Shown in pieces: positions 15,301 through 30,300 of a DNA stretch of 64,000 nt (position 1 is the first letter of the stretch; every line of letters starts with the position of its first letter). The stretch spans positions 5,686,507 through 5,750,506 of the forward strand of contig OY718803.1 of assembly GCA_963070105.1 (NCBI GenBank), given 5' to 3'. The translations under genes were made by a program, and so were the position numbers. The notes under the pieces were generated by a model, which saw nothing but the letters and a program-made list of their open reading frames with translations, made no database searches and had not been told where the DNA came from. This stretch comes from Litomosoides sigmodontis. Taxonomy: Eukaryota; Nematoda; Chromadorea; Rhabditida; Onchocercidae.

Positions 15301-18300
15301 ATCTTCTCCATTCTTTTTGTCTGGGACCTCAACAGTTTTTTCTTTCCCACCTGTGATCATATCCACGCACTTGCTACATATGTGTCTTACAACACCGTTG
15401 CTAACACCAGCAGTCGTTGATTAACAACAGTTTATGTTGCTTTGCTCAGCAAACAGAATCTTTCCTTTTTTTTATAGGCAGAAATAAATCAGTTTTTTTT
15501 TTGTAATACTAAGCTACAAATATTTGCTACATGTGTTTATTTCTGCCTACATTTAACCCGACTTATCGACACTGGATGCCTTTTTGAATATTTTTTTTTG
15601 GATACAAACATAAGATTTATCTGGGATTGTGGTTATATTTTGAACGTGGGTGCTATGAAAAGATGTCTTGCTCATTATTCAAGTAGCCTGACAGAAATTC
15701 ACGTTCGGTATGTAATTTTTCTTTTAGGACTTTGAAATGGACTTTTCAACAGAATTGACAGAAGAGCTGCATGCGACTTTGTTGCCGTTTCTCAGTGAAC
15801 AACAAATGGAGGAGATTTTGGCCAAAGTGAGCACTCATTAAAAAGATCAAATGAAGTTGAGGAATAATGCCATTTCAATTAATTCAGTATGGTACCTTTG
15901 AGGGTATATTTGTGTCCACGTTTCCATTTTTTTTGTCGTGCTGTCTGTAGTGACGTAGTCCTCCAGTGGAATCAAAAATATACAGCTATGCTTTGATTTT
16001 TTGAGTTGTAATCTTGGAAGATAATTTCGTTTCTCATTTCAAATAAAAAGCAATGTTTTTTCAGAAATATATTCGTCAACGAAATTCAGATTTGACGATA
16101 TCGGCCAATTCTTGTATGTTACTTATTATGTTCATATAAATTCGAAAATAATTGTATGTGTTTCACACAAATATTGTTCAGTCGATTTAGTTTGAGAGAA
16201 AGCTTATTAACTGAATTTGAATTATTTATAACACTAGCAGAATAATTTATTTTAGCTGAATCAGCTTTGAAAAAGGCAATATCCATGGCGAACAAAAGTA
16301 ATTCCCTACCTCGCTGCAGACAGTATAGTATACGCTTGAAACTTCCTCACGAACCCTGTATCGATGTTGCTCGAAAATTAGTCGCTCTTCTTTGTGATTT
16401 TGAAAAGCAGCTTCCTATTTTAGCCAAGCTAATAATATGTAAAGTAAGGTTATTGTGCCTCTGTGTCTCTGAGATGCATTTATTGTTTGTTCTCTTATCT
16501 TTTTTTCAAATTTTTTAACAAGGTTTGAATGAAAAAATTTATGAGTAGCAAACCTGACTTATTGAGTAGTAGTTTTAGCAAACAATTATTAGATCGATGC
16601 TAGTTAATCGTGTTGCCCTACCGTAATCATTTTCAGGTTATTGCTCGTATATGTGTTAGTGCATCTCATCATACCATTCCTTTGATTTGCGTTTTGGAAG
16701 GTCCAATTGATAAATTGATAAGAATCGGTTGGTTTTATGGGTTCACAAAACTCTACAAATTATTAAATCACCATTTTTAGTAATCCAAGCTTTAATTACG
16801 TTTACTGTACCGACTGATTTAGACCTTTGAAATTCTTCCTCTTCGATATGGAAAACAGAATGGAGGGAAATGATAATTATGTACTTTACAGCGGAAAGTT
16901 AAAAAGCGTTTGTGTCAGATATTTGAAAACTTCCTTTAAAATGCAGCTTCCATTTCCTCATTTTGTACCTTCATTTTATTTCAGGATTAGAAGAGCGAGG
17001 GACTGGTTTGCTGAAATATGCAATCTCACATCTAATTTTAGATGTTATTGAAGCAGAGTCACATGCCTTCCCGAAATTGAGTGCATTTTCTAAAAATCAA
17101 CTTTCCATGAAGGCTAAGGATTCAAAGGCATCTGAAATTTCAGAAGAACTTGATTTGCTTTGCATGCGTCACACTGGATGCCATTTTGCTGATATCGTTC
17201 TTCGCGGTAAATTTCATTTGTTCAAACACATTGATTCATTCTTCTTGCGGTAACATTTTATCCTACTCTTATGATCTTGAAATTAATATTATTCTCCGGA
17301 TGTAATGCTAACTAATGTCGTTGTAAATAAAACAGTTTGTGAGCATGTTTTATGCTCATGTTATTTGCAGCAAAATCCAACAATGAAGTACTGGAGGATG
17401 TGCAAGAACGAAAATCGACTGGTGTTACTGCAGCTGTGTGTTGCCTTCCAGAAGCTTTTTGCGGATCGAAAACTTCTCGATCCTTTAGCATTGCGAAGTG
17501 CAGCTTGTTATCGTTCTACAATATATGAATTCTATTAATTTTCTAATTAATTCTAACTGATTGGTATTTTTACCATTAGTTTAATTCATGTGATGTAATA
17601 ATTTCGATTTAATTAGCCACCAAGTACAACTTTTGCTTCCAGCTATGATGAACAACCCGACTTAGAATCTGAACAACTGGAAGTATTGATACATCAAGTT
17701 CTGGTAAATACCAGGCAAGCAGTGGTAACAAACGGTCCTGATGATGAAATTCGAACCCATACTTATAGGAGAAAGTAAGTCTACTTTTTCAATGATTAAT
17801 CGAATAGTTATTATTATATATAATCAAGACATACAAAAAAAAGTTATTAGTAATTATTTATCATGTATGAAGACTCAAACGTGCTCGGAGAAAGATTAGT
17901 GTTAATTTGTATATCTTGATTTAATTATTTCCTTATCATTTGTATTTTTAGAGCTAAGGAAGTGATCAAGGAAAAACTTGCAAAGGGTGAACGATTTTGC
18001 TACGTATTTCGCTGGATTGATGATCTTCTGGAAGCCGAGGAGAAAGCCGCACGTTTCTCTAATGGTGTAGGTTATATTGTTTTTAATTATGCAGAATGGT
18101 TTATTTAATCTTTATTCTTTATTTGAGGACGAGAACTTGGCTCGGTTTGCTTTTCTTTCTGGTTTTTTATGTGAAACTAAAAATTAAGTGAATGCCATAT
18201 CATCCAATTAGGTTTGTTTGAATTAAAGCTTCGCTTTGTAAATTAACGAGATCAAGAGTATCAAGTGCTGTGCTAAACAGAACTGGTGAGCTCACTAAAA

Positions 18301-21300
18301 CATAGCATAGTTTGTGTCTAGATTTCCTTATGCAGTAGGTTAAGTTAATGCTAAAAATCTGATATTAAAGGATTATTTTTCATTTCTGGATTACATTGCA
18401 TTACTTTGTATTTCAGGACTTGAAATCATATTTGGAAATAATGGAAACACAATCATTATCAAATACATCACCGGAAGAGCACATGACTACATCAAAATCA
18501 GCATTTATTGCTTGTTGCATATCAGAGTACTCACGCTGTCTGAATGATGAAGGAAGCGGTTAGTCTTTTTTGGTTCAAAAATTCCAAGATGACAAGGTAA
18601 TACTGATGATACATTTTTGATTAAAAAAGTTACTCCTTTCAACTTTTGAAGCTAAGTTTAGATGAATCAAACCATGGTCTCATATCTTCCTCGCCTACAG
18701 TTGAACAACTATCTAGTTCACCTGTGGCTCCTGAATTGCCGACGCTGCGTGTGGGCGATGTAGAAATGAACGAAAACAACCAAAAAATGACTGAGGATGA
18801 CGAAAATATGGAAGCAATGAAAAATATAGGTCTTGCAGATAATGTTTTTCATGGAGTTGCAAAAGGTATTTTCACATTGCTCTTGAATATAGTGGTATTT
18901 TGGAACACTTTTTTGTACGTTTTTTTGTATTTTTATTTCTTTATTTTTTGTGTATACGTGTATATATACATATATAAAAAGTTTTCTTTCAGTGGAAACT
19001 AATTCCGTCTTTGAAGCCGAAAACTTAGAAGCACAGAATCTTTTCGACTTTGCAATTCAACGCGAAGAAGATTCCTTGGAAACGGTTATTCTCTTAACTA
19101 TATGTATTATAATTAGCATCATTTTTTAAGAAATGGTAAAATTTAAAACTTCTAGTATGAGTTGCGAATTGGTTTATGACCTAGTTCTTCCAGTGTTAGC
19201 TCAGGTGTATTGTTCAGGGGAAAAGTATCAGGTCTGTTTAAAATCACATCTGTGCAATATTTTCTTGGATTTTAGGAGCCGTGCTGTTCATCTTTTTGTA
19301 ACTTTCCGGAAAGCAAAATGAGGAAAAGTATGGAAAAATGGATGCCAGTGAAGTGGATGCCGAAGATATCCGTGAATAAAGAGATTTATGTGGAACATAT
19401 AATGGCTTGCTTTCTTGTACGTTACAATCTAGAAAAAACCTCGTAGTATCGTAGTATTCCAAATACTGAACTAGGAAGTTTTTTCTCTTGTTTTTCTCAT
19501 TCTCGACGCTGTTTTACGGCTGACTCATGTTCCACTGTTTTGCTCAGTCGATCCTGATAATTTCAGATTAGTTGTAAAAAATTGAGTGTTTTCGACTTTT
19601 ATACTGTTAACAATCAGCTATTTTGAATTTATTACCACTGAAATGCTATCACTACGATATTTGCTTTAAATTTTCTTTTTAATGCCATAGTGGAATGATT
19701 GTATTGAAAATATGTTTGGCAATTAAAAAATTCTGGAAGATTACTGCGGAATACTAGTCAAGGATAGGTTTTGTAGCGCATTTTAGGGTGAATTACGATT
19801 GGCAAGGAATGACATCAGGGTGCAACCTTGTTCTTTTGTATATCCTGATCATTTGACGCAACAGCTAGGTTTGAATCAGCACGTATATTGCATGAATATG
19901 GATTTCCTTGCTGATGGTATCACAAGGTTATTTTTACGATTTTTGAATAAATTCAGGAAAGTCAGTGATGCCAGTATAAAACAGATTTAACGATTGTCGT
20001 TTTTCCTGTAGCAATGAATCACTGAGAATCACTCTAATAATTTGTAGATATTCTGTTCGAGATCTGAGTAGGTGGAGGACTTACTTGTTGTCTCGTCCTC
20101 GACTGCCGGAAGATAAAACGATACGCGCACAACTTGGTGGAACACTGGATGCGACTAGCGCTGCTCTTGGGCGATTTATTCAATCCATTTCGTCCAGGGA
20201 CTCTGATGAAGCCGTGCAACAACTTCTTACGTTTTGCTTGGATTTTGAAGCTGGTCTCATTCGTAGGGCATTTAATGATTTATTTTTCTTTCGCCATCCA
20301 AATTTTTAACACAGCGACTAGTTGGTTCTCTTCTAATTTTTGCAAACAAAATTTGAACAACATTATGACAATGAGCAGAACCCTTTTTTCTAGCAAATAA
20401 GTGTGCCAATTATAAACTGTCTTGATTTTCTTTTGAAACGTACTGCTTTGTCAGGGTTTTGGAAAGTCATTCAACGTCTTTATAGATTCGACGAAGAAAT
20501 TTCCAACAGTTGGCAAATGCATACTTCCCGCTGAAAATATAACTTCCATTGTGAACTTTGCGGCTGCATCAAATTCACTTTCTGAACATTTATGGGTGCT
20601 CGTGCTACGCGTCCTGGATCTCATAATCAGAAATGATGTAAATATTTATAATTTAATTTTTCATTTCAAACTGTAGAAGAAAAAATATATTAGTTATAAA
20701 TTTGGTGCAGTTTACGCGATAGAGTTCATTTTTTGTTACACTCGATGCGCTACATGAGAAGCAGTTTAACGCTATATTTCTTTAGTATTCGTAATGCTGG
20801 AGAATTTTGCTTCTAAATTTTAAAATTATATCGGAAATTAATGCAATATGTAATTGTGTATCAGCTTTTTTATGTTACATACGAGCTATTCCTATGTATA
20901 AAGTGTTTTTATCCAATTTATTTTAGTCCAAGGCTTCGACACTTTTGATTGATTCACCTCTTTTTTGCAAATTAATTAATAACTTCTTGGTGAAAAGCAT
21001 TGCAAGGGTTAATCAATCGTTAACAGTAAGTTTTACTCAAAATGTGATCCACGAACTTGTATGTCGCTTCCTTCTTTGATATATTCGTAGTTTCATTTCA
21101 TTTGCTAAAGATATGTGCGCTCTGTTCTTTGAAATCAAGAATATTATGGGGTCTCACCTATCACTGCCATAATTAATTTTTCGTAGATGGGGAAAGTAAA
21201 AGAATCATGTTGGACTTCTTTAAGTTTGAGAGCCTTCGAAAAATGCTCTATGGCATTCTATGTGCATATTTTCAGACTGGTCCTTCAACGATATATGCTT

Positions 21301-24300
21301 TCAAAAGTTTTATTACACGACTTCATGATTCTCATGATATCTCTCTTCGTGGTGTTCTTTGTGTCAAAATTCTCACTGTTCTCAAGGATATTTCGTCACA
21401 ACAGTATGATGTTATTTATTAATTAATTTTTCCTAAATTTGGTGAACCTGTTTCACAAACTAGTCCTCATTCTATGTGGATAAGCGTTTTGGAGAAACCA
21501 CAAAAAACATATCATGCAAGGAACTGGAGTTAATTTAATTATTTAGAGCTATGTTTTTAGAAGGAAGATGAATTCCGCTATTCATTCTCCCATATAATTA
21601 TTGATACAACCAAATTGCTGTTTTTTTTAATCCTTGTGTAAACATCATCGTTTTGCTTGTAATTACAGAGATGACTTGATTAATTTCTCATATCCTATCG
21701 ATTGCTTGGTTGAATTGTTGAATGTTATGGCGAATTATGCATCATACTACGTCAATGTGGCACGTAAGTGTTTTTAATTTTCACCTTGCTGTACTATTAC
21801 GAATTCATCGTGCAGGAACTTAATTTGTTTGGCAGTAGGGAATATTCATATATATAATAATGAGAGTGGATATTGTAAAATTGGACAGAAGCGTATGTTC
21901 AAGTATGATAATTTTTTTGCTGGTGGTTTTCAGGTGAAATCGATTGAAATGTGTAAATGTGAGTGCCTTTAAATGAGTAGTTCTAAATGAACTTCGGGAA
22001 AATAAAAATTACTTCAGAAGTAATTAGTTGGGCGTTATATTTGTTAGCCTGATTCTTCTATGCAAAAAAGTTTGTATAAGTTTCAAAAAAGTCGATGTGC
22101 TTCCGATTTGTTACTTTTATTTCCATTTTAGTTGCACGGTAAAGTCACATACATTAGAATTAAATGAGAATTTGTTTCTAGCACGGGAACTTGCTGGATA
22201 TATATCATCATCAATTCATACGGCACGAAATTTCATCTATTATTACAAAACTTCGGGTAGTTATTCGCTAGTTTCTGCTGATTCATACCTTCGACCGAAT
22301 ATGTGCTTCCAAGTTAGATTTTCTTTTTTGTTTCTCTAACGAGAGAGAAGGCGAGTGTGCTAAATCAGTATTTTTATAAGCATTATGCTTCAACTTATAG
22401 CTTGTGGTAAGCACTCGATGATTGTAAAATGCTGTTTTTGCCATGCTGAGATGACTGGCAACTAGTTTATTTTACGATGACCAAGCTGAGATTCTATCTA
22501 AAACTGTTATGAGGATTGTCATATCATATATCTTTGGTTAATTTACTGACGACTGACGACGGAAAAATTAAAGCAAATAATAAGGAATGATATAAAATGA
22601 ACAAACTAGCACCGGAGTTAGATTAAGTAATTTACTTGCTATGGCTGTAAAATGGAAACAGAATTACATTTCCGTCATTTAGGTTACTCAAAAGATATCG
22701 ACCAATATGCAGCGTGCATTCGAGAATACAGATCTTCCCCACTTTCCACATGTGCCAGAATTATGGGAACAGTATGGTCCACATTATTCACAGCTATCTG
22801 GTGTAAGTTTCACTAAGAAAACGACTTTGTAATTGTTAACTAATGGTAGTCATTTTTGTAAGAGGAGGAACGTACGCTTGTCTAGTCGCCTGCACGAATA
22901 GTCAATAAGGAGTTGGAACAGTAGATAGTGGATTTCGCATAATAACCCTAGTGGGAATTGTTTGACCATAACAGTTTTCAGTAATAATCATGCTAAAAAT
23001 AATGTTGTGAAACTTCTGAAGCAGTGAGAATTTCCTTTTTGTAGTTTTGTAGGAGAGGACCACCTATTAATATTTGCACATATTAGTGGATATGTGTTGT
23101 TAGATTTTACTTTTATTATTTAACACTTCTCTGACCAATTAATACAGTGTACAGCATTTGAAAGTAATTTACGAACGTAAATTGGTCTTACGTACATGCT
23201 TAACATTGTACGGGTATACTTTAACTTTTTTTTCGATAACAGTTTGTTGATCCAAAGCGATCACCGACATCACGCAATTATTCATTGAATCGTCTTTTAT
23301 TACCTCCTCGTTGGCAAAACCAGTCAAATTTGTTTCGTCAGGTAATGCTAAATCAGGTAATATAATTGTAACTTATTTCCACACTTCAATTTTACATATG
23401 TATACATATATTATTTCTGAATTAATCCAGACGTACTGATCTCCAATTTTTTTTCAGGTCTCCAATTTTAATCCATAATATTATACATTGCTTAGTAATG
23501 CGGAAACTATATACTGAGAAAATTGAGCTAACAAGCAAGTGAGGAGGAGGAAAGTTAGTCATAAAAGAGTGCTTTATTTGTTGTTATAATGATGAAAAGG
23601 TTTTAGGTTGCTTGTTACTTGGATCGTTCAAATGAAGTGTCAGATCACTTATTGAGCAGTTTCCCACGTGCAATTGAAGAATTGTTTGAAATTGTGGCAG
23701 CATGCGAAAGTGCCGTTCCGGATGTAAATTTGATTTCTTTGCAAGAGTAAGTTCCTCAGTGAGTTACGCTTACTTAGTCTCGGAAGTAGATACAAAAGAG
23801 GTTATTGCTAGTTAGTTGTTTGACGTGATGTTTGCAAATTGAATAATTTCGAATAAGTCATTACTGTGTGGGTTTTGAAATGGGGAATGTCAGACAGGAG
23901 GAAGTTCAAATTAGTTTAGTTGGAATCAAATAACTTTGGGCGATCATGCGCTGGCAGTGTTGCTGAAGGTGTCTCAGCGAGTATCACATGAGACAAAGCG
24001 ATTGTTCGAAATAGCTGTTGAAGTAATAAAACGATGCACTAATCCATCAAATTATTCGCTTTCAAAGCCACTTGCGTTTGCATTTGTACAAATGCTCGGA
24101 CCTATGCATAATCAGATTTATTTTGCCGAACTCGGTAAGTTTTTTTTTCGATGTTGTTGGTAATATCTTATTAATTGAAACACGTACTTTTCCGTAAATT
24201 AGTTCACTTGCTTATTAATCCCCTTATCCTTCTCCTATCTTTCCCTTTTCAAGTGCTTTATTTTTATTGAAATATAAATAGTAAATTTTTTTCCAACGCA

Positions 24301-27300
24301 AGCGATTCAGTAAGCATGTTTCCTACAGCTTGATAAAACGAACATAGTGTAATAAACTTTATAATGTCGCAATTTTTATGCTGTTTTAATTTTTCCACAT
24401 GGAACAAATTTATTCTTGAATACAATCATTTCGGTCTTGGAAAATTTATTCTGTAGCAAAGGTACTAGACTTTCCTCTTCAAGAAATGTATTAAGAAAGA
24501 GTATGGGCTTTTACAAATGACCAATTGATGCAAGCACAGAGTGTTTAAGAATAATTCACAAACATAAATTGGCTTTACACAGACTATTCGTGATAGTGAA
24601 ATAAAGTTTCTAGTTTTCGTCCGATGAAAAAACACAGTGGCTGTATAGTTGGAGATACTTCAGGAGGACACTTAATTGTGGCACGTGAACTGGAACGTTC
24701 TATATTGGTTTCAACAAATGATTGGACAGCTCCCATATCTGCGCCTCTTATGCGTCAACTTGCGTCACTATCCGCTCAAGTGGCTGGCAGTAGTGATTAT
24801 GGGTGGCAAGCATCGAAGTTCCAGACCAATGTACAAGATGATGGATTGTACAATTACGCACCACTTTGTAATTTTTTTTCGGCCTACGCAGCGATATTGT
24901 ACCGAAATTTGAAAAAGGAAATAAAGCAAACCTCAAACGAAAGTCATTTGACTTAGATTAAGGGATCCTTTTCACTGTTCCTCTGGTTTCTCAAATTAAT
25001 TTTTATACGACTATATATTTTAGTCATAGCTTTGGTTCCTAACACGATTAAAACTTGTTTCCACTGGGTCTATCTTAAACCAAGATTTCCTTAAGGTACT
25101 AGTGATTGAGCTTGAACTAATATTTTGATTTCTAGGTACGATAAGTTCTGAGCAGACGCCAAACATTAATGGACAGTTGCTATCCTTAATTGCGGTTACT
25201 GCACCGCGTCGCACACGGTCCGCTAATTGGAGCTATCATTTTAACGAAGGTAGTAGCTGTGAATGGCTCGATATTACCCTGAACCTTCCACATCACATAG
25301 TTTTGCACGAAGTACAGATCCGACCCCATGTTCCTGTCTTAAGCAGTGAGTTGGCTGTATTTTTCTTTATGCAAATTGTTAGTATTTCTGGCCTATTGTC
25401 GTTTAGTATAAGCGTTCCTCTAGTGTTTTCTGCATTCATCAATAATTTTTTCAGCAGCCCCAGCAGCAGTTCAGGTTGAATTATGTTCGGAAACATCCCT
25501 TACTCAGTGGTGTAGTCTTGGTGCTCCACTGAGCACTGCTGGATACAGCAAGATTCGTATTTCAACAGATTCGTACAAACTTCCCATCATTGCTGTATGC
25601 TTAGAAACTTTTTCTTTTGATTTTTCGATCTTTTTAGTCTTGTTTTTTATGAGATCAAATTATATTACTTTTCCTTTCCAAGTTGATTAAAGTGTTTTTC
25701 AGGTGCGACTTCATTTTAAGAAACCACCAGATTCGACGAATTTATCTCTCTCTCAAATACTGCTGTTGGGGATGAACTTCACTACTTCATTGTCATATAC
25801 ATGCACAAAAAATGCGGACTTGTAAGTATTCTTGAATTAGCTTCTGCAAAATGTTTAAGCGCGAAAAGCATGGTTTTTTATCGCATTTTCCTAGTTTTCT
25901 TGATTAAATTCACTGATTTACTCTTCAATCGTTACTCTGCTCTCTTCAATTTATCTGCTCCCTTATTCAATTATGACGAACTTGGTAGAGTGGCAAATCA
26001 AAATGGAGTGTTAAAAGTCGCCCTGTTTTACTAATATAAGTTTACTAATATCAAGTATTAAATTTGTAGATTGCTTGGAATTTACAAAATATTTGTCCTG
26101 TCATACCAAACATTACCTAATCTTTGTTGCCTCAATGTCATAACTAGTTGAATAGTATAAGTATTTACTGGATTTTTCGGAGGAAAAATTAAGCTGTTGA
26201 ATATTCTTCATTTACGTACTTCACAATTAAAATTGCAGCGTACAGTGGCTTTCGATCATGGTACAACTATGCAATCTTGAGAAATATTGTATTTGGCAAT
26301 ATGCTCCGGAGCTTCCACGTGCTGTCGTAGCGCTCTTTTTGGGTCGACCGCTATCCAGCCTAGTTTACCACTGCATTTCAGAACTCTTTTGTCAAATCGA
26401 CCATGAACGGGCAAAGCCATATTCAATTGTTGAATTGATTTTTCAATATATAGGTTTATATACATCAGTTCATATTTTTAATCTCTAAAGTCTTTAAGCG
26501 TTCGGAATTAATACGAACATTTCAGAAAGTTGAACTCTCTTATTTTTAAATGTAATTTGAATATTTTCGATTACAGAGCAAGGAAATATTGTTACCAGCG
26601 AATCGTTGGAATGGTTTCCAAATCTACTTTTTACCTTATGCGCATGCAGTTCATCACAGCTGAAGGAAAACACTGTCAGAATACAAACGAAACACGAAAT
26701 CTGTGTAATAAGACAGTGTCAAGTGCTTGTTGGTGTTACTTCTATAATTACCTCACAGAATTATAAGAAACCTCTCCGGGTTTGTTATGCTTTTCAAAAT
26801 TTGATATATTACCGGCTCAGACAGACTTATTTCTACGTAAAGCATTAAAGAATAAACTTTTGTAATGGAATTGCTGTGCTAAGAACTCTAAAAAGTTGAG
26901 TATAGATCCTTCAAATAAAGGTGTAACAAAGCTAATATATGACATAAAGACAGGGCAATCTCACATACAGCACATGATCAAAAACTGAAACATAAATGAT
27001 GGTTCAGATGCTTACAGTGAGTTTGATAGCAAAGCTGACTTTGACAAAAATTGTGGAAAAAAGATCGAATTGATTAAGGCACAATGTAAGCCTGATCAAG
27101 TCCTTAATTTTTATGAGCGTTTTCTTTAAACTCTAATTTTAATATCATCTCCTTTTCCTAAGGTTATTATTTACTGGATCAATATTCCTTTTAAGTACGG
27201 CACATATTTTTTTACTTGATTGCTACTTTTTCCGCTTTATCCACTAAAGTATTCCAATGACAATCTCCTTCAGCTTTGAGAGGCAATAATTTTGTCTTCT

Positions 27301-30300
27301 GTTATGCATTTGACAAGCGCGTGAAATGTAATTTTGTTGATGAAATCTCTCGCTATTGACATAGATGGAGCAAATGACTATAAAATCTAAGATTAGAACC
27401 TGAATATTAAAACTTATTATAACAAGTTTTGCAGGATGTTGCTGCTGTTTTGCTTTGGACTGCATCTTGTATTATATGGCATAATATCAATGTGCAAGAG
27501 CGACGTTCTGATACGTTAGCACTCTGCAATGATCTAACGCCTAAGCTACTACCGTTTGTTTTTTCTAATTCTTTGGATGTCGTAAATTTGTTTTTTAATC
27601 TTGTAGATTAATTATGTGAGTTCGACATTCTGGAAATATTACCAGTATTTAGTATTGTTGCTTCTATGGTGATATAGTCTAATTATTTCACATTTTTACA
27701 TAGGTTTACTAAAACAGCTAAAGCGAAATTACTGGTTGATAAAGTGAAGTTTTACATATAGCGTCAGTGTGATGCGAAATCTTTTGAAGTCTGATATCAT
27801 TGGTTTCTTAAGATTTCTATGTGAAATGGCTGTGGATGTAAGTGAGCAGTGCAATGACACGTTAGCAAAATCGGCATCGTGGCTGTTGTGCTCGTTGATG
27901 CGCGGTGCACCACATCTTCTGCGTAATGCATTGAAAGAGATCGGATTATTAGATATGAACGATAAGCGTCAGTTTTTCCATAAAATATTTTATAGCACAC
28001 TTATGCGAAGGCTGCAGAGCTTATCCTTAGATTCAAAGTTTTAATCGAACAATTAAATGTGTTAAATTATCAAATAAGTGAAATGTATTTCAAATATTTT
28101 TAATAAAAGAAATATGTGAGCGCTGTTCATTACCATCAGTATGCTGCCTTGGACCGGGAAATTATGATCTTTCGTTTATATGTAGGCAACATACTTTATT
28201 CATTACGATCATATGTTAAGAAAATTCGCTGTTATTGTGCCTAGTTTACTCTGCATTGAAATAAAACTGTAAGCAATTACATTTTAGCGAAAACAGAAGG
28301 TATTACCCAGAATGCATTTACTGTTGTGCAACGAATGTGCCAATCAAGGACGAGTATATCACAACTTCATTCCCTTGGTCTCCTCCAATACTGGATCGAA
28401 TTGGTTATCAGTTATTGCGAAGGTGGACTTCTTTTGTTATAAATTTATTCAGTTTTTATGGGGATTGTAATTTGCGGTTATCAACTGTTATTAAGTATGA
28501 AATTTTAGAGTCAAACATGGAGCATATGCCAATGTTAGTTGGCATAGTTCGATGCTTGGCGTCTCTATGTTGCATCGAGGATGTTGTCAAGCTCCTGGAT
28601 TTCATAGGTGGTTCACGTTTTTTTAACTCTCTCATAAAATGTGTTGTTCGATTTGCTGCTTCACCTGGAGATATGACTCGTACATCCGGTAAACAACGCA
28701 TCAAATTAGAAGATGCTACCGTCAGTTTGCTTTCACAGTATGTTTTTATGGGAGATTATAAGGATTATAATTATACCCAACTTGGAAAAAGTTGAGTTAG
28801 GATGGGAGCTGTTATGTTAACCTAAAAGGTCTAAAGAGTAGAGGGAATAAATGCCAAAAATGTTATAAACGTGAATTCGATAAACCGAAAGTTACGGAAT
28901 CCTAGTTGCATGATTTTGAAGTTGTCTTAGTTTCTTAAGTATTTTATTTCCAGGATTAAAAAAAGGTTTTCAGATGTGTTACTGTTGGTGGCTCGCATCG
29001 TCAACGCATAGCTCACGTTTTATGCTCATTGTTAAAAAATGCTGGTAGCTTCAGTGGTGCACTTCAGCAAATGGTGCTTAAATGTATTTTTGACGACGAG
29101 ATGATTCCGGTGAAGGCGATCGTTGAAGATACTTCAACTTGTTTCCTGTCGTTTGATATTCCAAGTTTCTTTTATAGTTTGTTTCATTTCTTCCTTTTTA
29201 TTTGTAAAGGAACTAAATAATAAAAATGACTAATTTTGTGTGGAGATTTTATTTCTGTTACAGATCGCATTTTACATCCATTTTTTGGCTGTACACGGAG
29301 GGAACGTTTCTTGAAAGTGTCTCTATATGCTTCCATAGATGAGATTTCTGCTCTGTGTGAGCATAAATATACGAATGACTTCCGGCAGCTGGCAAAAATT
29401 AATGTAACTGTTGCCTTTTCTATAATTCATTTATCCAACGTAGTTCGCAGGAACAGATTCTTGAGTTCATGATAGAGAAGTCAACGTTACCATAAATTTT
29501 TGAGTTCTTGAATAAGTTAAAGGAAATGTTCATTTAATGAAAGAAGTCCTTTCCAGCTTCTTGAGTTAACTTTAACAACTCTCATGCATGAAGTACAGTA
29601 AAAAATCATTTTATATTTACTGCGTGATTGATTGCTGACTTAGTGTACAACAGAGCTTCTCCTACTTTTTCCCTAAATGATATTTTAATTTAGGAAAAAG
29701 TGATATTTAATGATATTTTAATAACGAGCAAAAATTAATTGATGTTGACGATATTGATTAATGGATAACTTAATTGGTATGAAGTTCGTTATTTTTCAGG
29801 TACCGCTGGATCAGCTACAGCAGATTTCATCCGTTGTTAGCAATCAAGGTATAATTTTTGAGGAATTTGATTAATGATTTGAAGTCTATTGTGTATCAAG
29901 TGAACGCGAGATTTTTTATTCAGACCTAACGACAGCTTTTCCTCCGTTCACTTCTTCACGTCTAACGGTTCGAAGTTGTGATGGATTAGCTGAAATGATG
30001 GGTGATTGGAAAATTGGACAGTTACTTGGAGATTTATTCCTTTCGGGACGCTTGACGTCTTCGGCCTGGTAAGTTCCTATGTAATTATAATTTTTTACTT
30101 CTACAAATGCAAGGTAAAAAACGTTGCTCATTTTTGGAATATTCTTAATCGTTTAATTGAATTTGATTAATGCGTAAGAATGAGAGCAATAATGAAAACA
30201 ATAATATCCATGTGTGGAGTGGTAATAAAGGTCCATATATCAGGTTATGTGATGTCGGATGAATTTAGTATACTTTGTTGCGCATAAAAAATTCATTTAT

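Noticed and set aside
24624..24956. 110-aa ORF as a separate small gene
   Set aside because: Its first half ([16 protein letters not shown]) is a BIRC6 exon; the rest is intron read-through.
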